Shown here piece by piece: positions 27,501 through 39,500 of a stretch of DNA of 64,000 nt; position 1 is the stretch's first letter, and every line of letters begins with the position of its first letter. The position numbers were made by a program, and so were the translations under genes. A model generated the notes under the pieces. The model did no database searches, had not been told where the DNA came from, and was given only the letters and a program-made list of their open reading frames with translations. Source of the DNA: Loripinus fragilis (lineage: Eukaryota > Mollusca > Bivalvia > Lucinida > Lucinidae); contig OZ026521.1 in NCBI GenBank assembly GCA_964019695.1, forward strand, positions 33,205,601 to 33,269,600, in the 5' to 3' direction.

Positions 27501-30500
27501 AATTGAAATTAATATTTTAACTTGCACTAGATGATGTGAAGCATTAGTTGTTTCAATGTCTGTGAAGCCAGATGGTCTACTAGGATACATTAAAAGAGCT
27601 AAGTTTCTCATTATTCTATGCAAATAAAAGTAAGAATTTTATTTCATTCTTATATTTTAATTTATATCATCAATTAAATATACTAAATTACCCTCTTTGT
27701 AGAATGAAATTATCAATTTGTAATTGAGGTACTGGAAGAGCATTTGAGAGATTTGTAAACGTAACATCTTTGTGATACGTTAATGACATCATGTAAACGT
27801 TGATAAACAAAGAAAGCTATGATTGAAGTTAGCTGCTACTCCACCAAGAGGCATAATCTTTATTAAATGATTGCTCAGTGTTTTGTTTCAAGAAATACAA
27901 GCGGCTAGAAACTTAAGTTTCATATAAGGCAAATAAAATTTGGAAGTAAATATAAGCATACAAAATACTAGCCATGTATTACTGTTAAAACGCAGTTAAA
28001 ATATAAACTTTCTTTACGTTAAAAACGTTAAACCACCATGGTATAAAACACACAAACAGCTGTTACATTTTTATGTCATATCAAATTCATTATTATTAAA
28101 ACGCATATTTCAGATAGAGCTTACAATGGTATAAAGCTGAGTATATCTTTATGTTATATAATTAATGTTCATTTTAGCTTACTCTGTGTGGAAAAAGAAC
28201 TGTTCTGATCCAGAGTGTGGTCCAATTTGTGATGGCGCTGGCTGCATGAATTTTCAACTAATTAAGGAATACTCCATGGAATTTGAGTGCTATGATGCAT
28301 ATGGTTCCTCGGACACCAAGAATCTGACTCTACTTGTTGCAGAAAATGAAGCCCCAGTTTTGCTTAATCTTCCTGGTAAAACCTATTAAACCAAACATAA
28401 TATACAAATAATTACACATCAAAAGATAGACTGGTTGATAATATATATTCAGCTTATGCAAATTAAGCAAAGGTTATTTGGTTAAAGATTGTAAATAAGT
28501 AATAGTTGCCTTTGTGTTTTCATAATAGTATGTATGATATGGTTGTCCTCTGATATGGTACTTTCAGATTTACGTGTGAAAACGTTTTAGTTCTATCATC
28601 TGCGTCAACTTATCAATCATTTAAAAAAAATACCAATTTCATAGGCATTTTGTAATAATAAAACATATTTAGAATACTTGTGTTTCTGTATGCTAGCTGC
28701 ATATATATGTGTGGTAAAGTGGTAGCAATTCAAACTTTAATAAATTGTGATATTTAAATGTTTCATTTAGGCAGTTTCTTCTTGAATTAGAAACGAATCT
28801 GTTTAACTGAGGAATCAAATATACATTGTACAATTACAATTATAAATAGATATAAATATTGTATTCATATAATCAGATTTTATTAAGTACCTGATATATT
28901 TGTTTCTATTTCATTTCCTTTAGCCACTGCTGATGCATCCCACAATGACCGCTATGGTGATGTGATTTTCATTACATCAATATCAAATTTACCTGCAAGT
29001 GAAACTGTTGAATACGAGCTACAATCAGGAGTAAATACCTCTTACTTGCTGGGAACAAAAGATTTATTCTACCTTAATATTAGTGAGTAAATGTGTACAC
29101 ATGTATGTAATATGTTTAATAAGTTGAATGAACAACTCACTCCTACTTGCAGGGGAAGAAACGTTATTCTCTTGCATAAATCAATGTACAATCAATCTAA
29201 TAGTTAAAAGAATATGTACTTTTGAATATGTTTAACGTCATTCAAGTAATATTCATGTAAACTGAAGCAAAAACTTACCCAAAACAGGGTGGGTACCCTG
29301 ATAATTAGAAAAACTGTTTTTCTTTTGCTATCTTTTTTATAAATGTAAAGCAATAGAAATCGCTTTCCCTTAACTTTCATAGAGAAAAATATTGTGTTTT
29401 GGTCACATACGTAGGCTATGATTTTAGTCACACATTGATTAATCAAGATCTGGAATGCAGACATTTGTAATCACGTTTATTGCTATGTTCTAATAATACC
29501 ACATATGATAAAAGAAAGAGAAAAAGATGGAAGTAGAGGGAGATGGAGAGAGAAAATGTTAAATGATTAATTTAATAAAAATCAAATTTCACACACAGAA
29601 AGTATTTAATTTCAAACACATTTGATGAGTTCGAAATAAAAGACTTTCTATTATACCATTATAAAAAGCATTTAACCTTACTGCTGTTTTACAAAAAAAT
29701 AGAAATTAATGATAAATAAAGTATAATTTTTTTAGTTATACTGTGACATTCTCGCCCTGTATTTCTGAAAATAAGTTATTATCTTAATATTTAACTATAT
29801 AGAATGAATTATGGTAGTTAATGATGGTAATCATAATGACAACACTAAATGATTTGATTTAAACATAATACTCAAATATGTTAGGGTTGATATGCTGATT
29901 TGCACTGGCATATGGGTAATTTAAGCTGCAGCTTATTTGTACACATTAATTGGTTTTTGGACATATCTTGTATTGAATGTAAATAATGCATTTAAATCAA
30001 TTTTCATTTATTTCATTTGATATAGGCAGTGGAGAAGTATACATCAATTCAGATCCAAGCCAAGAATTCAGCCAAACATTTGAAATGACAATTTGTGTAA
30101 AAGATAGAAGAAACAAAGTGTGTGACACTCTAACAATTATTTTCAGTAAGTATTGAAAAGAGAGCGAGTATGACCAGAAATGTCACATTCACATATCAAC
30201 CCACACCACTTATTTGATTATAATGAAGCCTAAAAGTTTTCTTATTTGCTGACATTGAAACGAAATGTCTTCTGAAGCTTTTTTGTTATTATTGTGAAAC
30301 AGTTATTTATTAATCAACCTTTGGCAAACCAATGGTGAATTACTCATGCATTATTATTGTAAAAAAATGAAATAAATTATAATTGTGCATTATATTTGTT
30401 TGACCACCTATTAGAATATTGACCTGTGTTTGTTTCAGATGGATGTTTTCAAATACCAGTATGCACTGACCAGTTAAATTTAAATCTCATTGATACGCAT

Positions 30501-33500
30501 GGTATTGGAAAAGAATTATTCACAATGGAAGTTCCTACGCCTTCAGATTTATTTAGTGGAGAGGCATTTACAGGTCTTCAATTCTCAATTGAGAATTCTA
30601 CACTTGATGTTGCAACAATAAATGCCACCACAGGTTGGTAAAAATGCATTAGATAAGAAAAGCTTTCTTAACAATAATATACATATATTATATACCTGTA
30701 AGGGAAATAAGTTTCCATAAATAAATCTAAGGTTGAACAAAAATAAAACACGAATCTGAGGTTTTTTCCCTTCTTAGTTCAAGAAAACCCGAGTATTCTG
30801 TGTATGTTTTTAGGCTAATATTGCATAAAAAAATATTTGTAGAGTTTTGTATTATCCACAATTAAGCTTACTAACCTGGTATAACCAACATTTAATATAT
30901 ACTAAAGCTATCAATGACTTTAGTTTTCTATGGCGTGGACCTTCATTTGTAAATTAAAAGCAAACATTTTTTTATCATGAATTCAATTAATCATGTAACG
31001 TCAATGTAAATAGGAAAATTATTTCTTTCACATGTTTTCAATACTCAAATAAGAAACATTTAGCCTATTTTGACCACATTATATAGCAATAAGCACCTTA
31101 TGATAAGAGACATAAGACAATTATTAGGTAGAGAGTGTGCAGGTTTTCTTGACCAGACTAGCTAGTTGCAACCATTTAGGGGTCATCAGTGACTCTCTAA
31201 TGGTTTCAAAGTTCTATAATGGAATCAATGATCCCAAAGGACAAGAAAATAAAATCTATACTATAGTGGAGGGCAGGAAGACGTTCTTCTGTGGCCACAC
31301 AGTTCCACTCACCACCTGTACTGAAGTCAAATATGTTCTTAAAAGGTTATCATTTTAAGTCTTGTCTGATTTGGTATTTGGAAAAACAGAACTATAGATA
31401 ACACACTGCTAGCCAACCATTTGGTTGAGTGGATTACCAATATAGAAAATGTTTTACAGTTTTTCAAGCTGTTTGTTGCTGCTGACTTTTGTAAAACAAA
31501 AATGCCATGTTGTCTTTTCTCCTTAAACCTTTGTTTGTGTGTGTGTGTGTGTGTGTAGAAAACGTATATTAGGCTAGTAGTTTGTGGCAGTGTTGTTGCA
31601 CTGTTCAAGGTTTCTGATATTAAAGATTTAAACTGCAGTAAATAATAATTACAAATATCACAAACAAAGTAAACAATTTACAAAGCATGGTTTCCATCAG
31701 ACTTATGCTTCTTTTTGTATTATAATTTATAGGTGTTATCACTACTACTGGTCAAATTACAGTCTATCCTTCTTACCCAGATAAAAATTTCTCAATAGTT
31801 GTGAGAGTGGCCAATTCAGAGTCGTGTAGTTATTATTCCACTTGCACAATGACTCTTACAGTGAAATTTACAAACATGGTAAGTATTCTCTAACTTTATT
31901 TCACTGTAACATTTTTGGCATGACACAGCAAAATATTACAGTTAACAATAAACTCAGCATGTCTACAAAAAAGTTATATGGTATACACAGTTTGTGATAC
32001 TAGTATCATTGCTGAATTAACATGTTTGAATAAAATCAATCAAACTAAACACGTTATATATCAACTGACAGAGTTTTGTTAAAAATTGAACCCCTATCAA
32101 TAAATTAAGTAATTACTTGTTCATTAAATATCCACATAATTAAAAGAATCTGTCATTTATGGTTTAAATGAGTTTGCAGGTTAATAAAATGATTATTTAT
32201 TTTGTTCAATTATGTTCACAAATGTATGCATTAAAATAAGCATAAGCTATTATTTGTCAAATTGTAAACTAAAGTCTGAACGATAAAACAAGTAATGCTC
32301 TATCCCTTGAAAACTTTTTAAAATATGGTTACCATTTACTTGGGTAAAATAAAACAATTCCCATTGCTTTTGGGAAAAAAGTTAGGCAAAACGATGGCAT
32401 TATACTGTCCTTAAGAAAAGATGCCCTCTATTTACTTTCAAAGCAGTAAAACAAGCTATTGGCCATTTACATATAATATTATGTAATATAGGACTTTATT
32501 TTTCTGTATTCTAGTTAAATTAGTGATGAAATTCCATTACCATTGTAAACAGAAGCGATGCATATATATTTGTGATTTAGTAGAAAGACCTAGATCTGAA
32601 TAGGGTATAGTTAAAGGATGCATTTTGCTGATTAATGGAAAATTAAAATGCACTCATTTCACTTCTTTATAAGTAAAATTGTGATTTCCATTAAAATATG
32701 TTATGTCCATTACATAAGCAATGAAAATAGCTGATATCTATTTTCATGGGTAGCTGTAAGAAGAATTTCTTAAAGAGGAAGAGAAAGCTGGTTGCTTTGC
32801 TATTATTGTCTTACAGCTGTATTGTTACTATAAATGTTCTGTGACGCTTCCTTGTGGTGCAGTAGATTTTTCTGCAGTGGGTGATTGTGGTATTTCCTGA
32901 TCATGCTCTCTTATTTTTTACATTAACGTATACAGTAGTAAATAAAGTAGTTATACTTGACTTATTTAGTTATGAGAAAAATAATACCACTTAGGTTGAG
33001 CAGCAGTTGAAACTTGTGAAGTCAATTAAATGAATGAATCAAATGAGCATACTTTGTTTTCATGTTTCAGCCAATCTATATAGATGACTTTCAAGACAAT
33101 GTAACAGTACTGGAAGACTATCATGACAGAAAACTTCTTCTGCCTATCTCCATATCTGATGGAAATGATGCCAACCAAGATAATGTCACATGTGTCATTA
33201 TCAATAATCCAGATCCATCGCTGATAGAACTTGTTGATGACGGAAACCATGGCAAGAACTGTAATAATATTACTTGCTCAACAATTGTTATACATTGCAA
33301 TTTGACATAAATTTGAATAACCTTGACATTTATTCAATACCACCATCTCCCATAAACATTATTTGAAAAATAGCTGTGAGTCCATGATAATCAATATGTA
33401 ATGGAGCATTGATGCAAAACGCTTGCCATTTTTTATATTTGCAGAAAAAAACAACTATTTTGATAAAGGAGATTGTTCATTTTGCATACAATATCAACAC

Positions 33501-36500
33501 TAATTTTTTTCAAATAATACTTAATCAGAAATTGAAATGCACAAAAGCCATAATTGTTCGAAAATAAATAGAGGCACTTATGTATGTTCTTGAAAAAAGG
33601 ATTTCAGCAAAAATGTAAATATATATAGACACTTAAGCATGTTCTTGAAAAAAAAAAGGATTTCAGCAAACATGAAACTTCAACAAATGTTCCTTTCCCA
33701 AATTAATATGTTTCTTAACTAAAATGAAGGTTTTAATAAAGATATTTCATCAGGAATTGAAATTAATATTTTAACTTGCACTAGATGATGTGAAGCATTA
33801 GTTGTTTCAATGTCTGTGAAGCCAAATGGTCTACTAGGATACATTAAAAGAGCTAAAGTTTCTCATTATTCTATGCAAATAAAAGTAAGAATTTTATTTC
33901 ATTCTTATATTTTTATTTATATCATCAATTAAATATACTAAATTACCCTCTTTGTAGAATGAAATTATCAATTTGTAATTGAGGTACTGGAAGAGCATTT
34001 GAGAGATTTGTAAACGTAACATCTTTGTGATACGTGAATGACATCATGTAAACGTTGATAAACAAAGAAAGCTATGATTGAAGTTAGCTGCTACTTCACC
34101 AAGAGGCATAATCTTTATTAAATGATTGCTCAGTGTTTTGTTTCAAGAAATACAAGCGGCTAGAAACTTAAGTTTCATATAAGGCAAATAAAATTTGAAA
34201 GTAAATATAAACATACAAAATACTAGCCATGTATTACTGTTAAAACGCAGTTAAAATATAAACTTTCTTTACGTTTAAAACGTTAAACCACCATGGTATA
34301 AAACACACAAACAGCTGTTACATTTTTATGTCATATCAAATTCATTATTATTAAAACGCATATTTCAGATAGAGCTTACAATGGTATAAAGCTGAGTATA
34401 TCTTAATGTTATATAATTAATGTTCATTTTAGCTTACTCTGTGTGGAAAAAGAACTGTTCTGATCCAGAGTGTGGTCCAATTTGTGATGGCGCTGGCTGC
34501 ATGAATTTTCAACTAATTAAGGAATACTTCATGGAATTTGAGTGCTATGATGCATATGGTTCCTCTGACACCAAGAATCTGACTCTACTTGTTGCAGAAA
34601 ATGAAGCCCCAGTTTTGCTTAATCTTCCTGGTAAAACCTATTAAACCAAACATAATATACAAATAATTACACATCAAAAGATAGACTGGTTGATAATATA
34701 TATTCAGCTTATGCAAATTAAGCAAAGGTTATTTGGTTAAAGATTGTAAATAAGTAATAGTTGCCTTTGTGTTTTCATAATAGTATGTATGATATGGTTG
34801 TCCTCTGATATGGTACTTCCAGATTAACGTGTGAAAACGTTTTAGTTCTATCATCTGCGTCAACTTATCAATCATTAAAAAAAAAAACAATTTCATAGGC
34901 ATTTTGTAATAATAAAACATATTTAGAATACTTGTGTTTCTGTATGCTAGCTGCATATATATATATGTGTGGTAAAGTGGTAGCAATTCAAACTTTAATA
35001 AATTGTGATATTTAAATGTTTCATTTAGGCAGTTTCTTCTTGAATTAGAAACGAATCTGTTTAACTGAGGAATCAAATATACATTGTACATTTACAAATT
35101 ACAATTATAAATAGATATAAATATTGTATTCATATAATCAGATTTTATTAAGTACCTGATATATTTGTTTCTATTTCATTTCCTTTAGCCACTGCTGATG
35201 CATCCCACAATGACGGCTATGGTGATGTGATTTTCATTACATCAATATCAAATTTACCTGCAAGTGAAACTGTTGAATACGAGCTACAATCAGGAGTAAA
35301 TACCTCTTACTTGCTGGGAACAAAAGATTTATTCTACCTTAATATTAGTGAGTAAATGTGTACACATGTATGTAATGAGTTTAATAAGTTGAATGAACAA
35401 CTCACTCCTACTTGCAGGGGAAGAAACGTTATTCTCTTGCATAAATCGATGTACAATCAATCTAATAGTTAAAAGAATATGTACTTTTGAATATGTTTAA
35501 CGTCATTCAAGTAATATTCATGTAAACTGAAGCAAAAACTTACCCAAAACAGGGTGGGTACCCTGATAATTAGGAAAACTGTTTTTCTTTTGCTATCTTT
35601 TTTATAAATGTAAAGCAATAGAAATCGCTTTCCCTTAACTTTCTTTGAGAAAAATATTGTGTTTTGGTCACATATGTAGGCTATGATTTTAGTCACACAT
35701 TGATTAATCAAGATCTGGAATGCAGACATTTGTGATCACGTTTATTGCTATGTTCTAATAATACCACATATGATAAAAGAAAGAGAGAAAGATGGAAGTA
35801 GAGGGAGATGGAGAGAGAAAATGTTGAATGATTAATTTAATAAAAATCAAATTTCACACACAGAAAGTATTTAATTTCGAACACATTTGATGTGTTCGAA
35901 ATAAAAGACTTTCTGTTATACCATTATAAAAAGCATTTAACCTTACTGCTGTTTTATAAAAAAATAGAAATTAATGATAAATAAAGTATATTTTTTTAGT
36001 TATACTGTGACATTCTCGCCCTGTATTTCTGAAAATAAGTTATTATCTTAATATTAAACTATATAGAATGGATTATGGTAGGTAATGACAGTAATCATAA
36101 TGACAACACTAAATGATTTGATTAAAACATAATACTCAAATTTGTTAGGGTTGATATGCTGATTAGCCCTGTCATATGGGTAATTGAAGCTGCAGCTTAT
36201 TTGTACACATTAATTGGTTTTTGGACATATCTCGTATTGAATGTAAATAATGCATTTAAATCAAATTCAATTATTTCATTTGATATAGGTAATGGAGAGG
36301 TATACATCAATTCAGATCCAAGCCAAGAATTCAGCCAAACATTTGAAATGATAATTTGTGTAAAGGATAGAAGAAACAAAGTGTGTGACACTCTAACAAT
36401 TATTTTCAGTAAGTATTGAAAAGGGAGCGAGTATGACCAGAAATGTCATATTCACATATCAACCCTCACCACTTATTTGATTATAATGAAGCCTAAAAGT

Positions 36501-39500
36501 TTTTTAATTTGCTGTCTTCTGAAGCTTTTTTGTTATTATTATGAAACAGTTATTTTAGAATCAACCTTTCACAAACAAATGGTGAATTACTCATGCATGA
36601 TTATTATACAAAAAATCTAAATAAATTATAACTGGTCATTATATTTGTTTGACCACCTATTTGAACATTGACCTGTGTTTATTTCAGATGGATGTTTTCA
36701 AACACCAGTGTGCGCTAACCAGTCAAATTTAAATCTCATTGATGCGCATGGTATTGGAAAAGAACTATTCACAATGGAAGTTCCTACGCCTTCGGATTTA
36801 TTTAGTGGACAGGCATTTACAGGTCTTCAATTCTCAATTGAGAATTCTACACTAGATGTTGCAGCAATAAATTCCACCACAGGTGGGTAAAAATGCGTTA
36901 GATAAGAAACGCTTTTTAACAATAATATACATATATTATATACCTATAATGGAAATGAGTTTCCATAAATTAAATCTAAGATTGAACAAAATTAAGTCAC
37001 GAATCTGATTTTTTTCCCTTTTTAGTTCAAGAAAACCTGAGTATTCTGGGTATGTTTTTAGGCTAATATTGCAAAGATAAAATCCACTATTCATAGAGTT
37101 TTGTAGTATCCAAAATTAAGCTTACCAATCTGGTATAACCAACATTTAATCTGATATACTAAAGCTATCAATGACTGCTGTTTTCTATGGCTTGGACCTT
37201 TATTTTAAGCTCCATGTCTACAAATGTAGCTGAATATACTTCTTCTACACATCACAGTCAATGATCAGGATTCATGTATTAAAATAGAAATAAAAGAGTA
37301 GAATTCTTATTCTAATGGGGTTTGTTTAAATCCTGACATTGGATATGGTAAACATTATTTATTCATTCTTTAACAGCGAAATGTGAATGCTTTAACCTGA
37401 TAAGAGTCATTTGTAAACTAAAAGCAAACATTGTTGTATCATGAATTTGGATAATCATAAAACGTCAATGTAAATAAGAAAATTACTTCTTTCACATGTT
37501 TTCAATACTCAAATAAGAAACATGTAGCATATTTTGACCACACGATATAGCAATAAGCACCTGATAATAAGAGACATGTTTGATAAATATGTTCTTTAAA
37601 ACAAATACTTTGGAAGCAAAGAATATACCAAAGAAGTAAAGGTGGAGAGTATGCATGTTTTCTTGACCAGACTAGCTAGTTGCAGCCATTTAGGGGTCAT
37701 CAGTGACTCTAACGGTTTCAAAGTTCTATAATGGAATCAATGATCCCAAAGGACAAGAAAATAAAATCTATACTATAGTGAAGGACAAGAAGACGTTCTT
37801 CTGTGGTCACACAGTTCCACTCACCACCTGTACTGAAGTCAAATATGTTCTTAAAAGGTTATCATTTTAAGTCTTGTCTGATTTGGTATTTGGAAAAACA
37901 GACCTATAGATAACACACTGCTAGCCAACTAGGTGGTTGTGTGGGTTACCAATATAGAAAATGTTTACAAGTTTTCAGGTTTGGGTTGATTGTTGATGAG
38001 GACCATAGCAAGCTTCCTACGTTATACTGGTTACCTAAACCTCATAAACAGCCCTATAAGTCGCGTTTTATTGCTAATTCTAGTGCATGTACAACTACTG
38101 AGTTGTCTATTCTTTTGACTTCTTGCCTCACTGCAAGTAAAAACCATGTCATTAAATATTGCACAACAGTTTATGAAAGAAAAGGTAAAAATGTATTTTG
38201 GTCTATTAAAAATTCTTAATAAATTGAAGTGAAAAGGTTTTCTAGCATCTGGTTTGTCTACATATGATTTCTCTACTCTCCATACTACATTGCCTCATAA
38301 TCTAATAAAAGAAAAACTAACAGAATTAATTGAACAAACATTTAACAGAGAGGGCTCACTTTATTTGGCTTGTAATGATAAAAATGCTTTTTACTTCTGA
38401 ACAACCTAAACGATATAAATTGTGGTCATGTCAGAAAATGTGTGATGCGCTCCATTATCTTTTGAACAATATATTTATAAGATTTGGCTCAAAATTATAT
38501 AGGCAAATTGTCGGTATTCCAATGGGTACTAATTGTGCTCCTCTTGTTGCAGATTTGTTTTTGTTTTGTTATGACAGAGACTTTATGTTGTCTCTGTCAG
38601 ACAATAACCAAGCTGATATTATTGAAGCTTTTAACTCTACCTCCAGATATTTAGATGACTAACTTAATATTGATAATCCTTATTTTGAACAAATGGTAGG
38701 TCTGATATATCCCACTGAACTTCAGTTAAATAAAGCGAATTCTTCTGATATTGAAGCTCCGTTTTTGGACTTGAACTTGTCAATAACAAATGGCATAGTT
38801 TCTTCTAAAATTTATGATAAACGGGATGATTTTAATTTTGAAATAGTAAATTTCCCATTTCTTGATGGAGATGTTCCTTGCTCTCCTTCCTATGGTGTAT
38901 ATATTTCTCAGCTTATTCGTTTTGCTAGAGTGTGTTCTAATGTTGATGACTTCAACAACAGACACTTATTTTTAACTGCTAAATTATTAAAACAAGGTTA
39001 TGGATATCATAAAATTCGAAAAGCATTTTCTAAATTCTACCACAGACACTCAGAGTTAATTGTTAAATACAACATTGGGTTAAAAACTCTTCTGCAACAA
39101 GGCATATCAGAACCTATATTTTATGGTGATTGAGTCTATAAATTCAAATGTATTGTTGGAAAACCTACTTTTAGTGATCAATCAAAAAGATAGTAAAACG
39201 TTATATAAGGGTTGGATATAATTTGATTATCATGCGACAGTCTGCATGCCTAGTTTTAAACCCAATCACGGTTTATAGCTATGGTTTCCTCTTTAATTGC
39301 ACCAGGGTGGGTCAGGCCTCAGACTCTATGACGGCTCTGACGTAAAGCTTTAATCGGTGGGTTGGTGCCTGATGCTTATCTGTAGCTGGACCCACCGTGG
39401 CTCAACTTGAGGTTTTCTTTAGATCTGCCTATCTGTGAGTCATGAGCCTTTAATTGAGTGTTAATTTGATTAGAGTGTTTTCCATGATGATTCATTGCAT

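Larger units (their letters stand above)
22933..29421 (+). repeat. Tandem unit 4 of the gene array
   Basis: 6489 bp with exons A4 to F4, with the 237-bp insertion and the SGEAF exon B variant. Confidence 0.92.
29422..35686 (+). repeat. Tandem unit 5 of the gene array
   Basis: 6265 bp with exons A5 to F5. The left half matches units 3 and 4 (SGEAF, ACT marker); the right half lacks the 237-bp insertion and shares intron variants with unit 1, for example AGCTGATATC near 32730. Confidence 0.92.
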
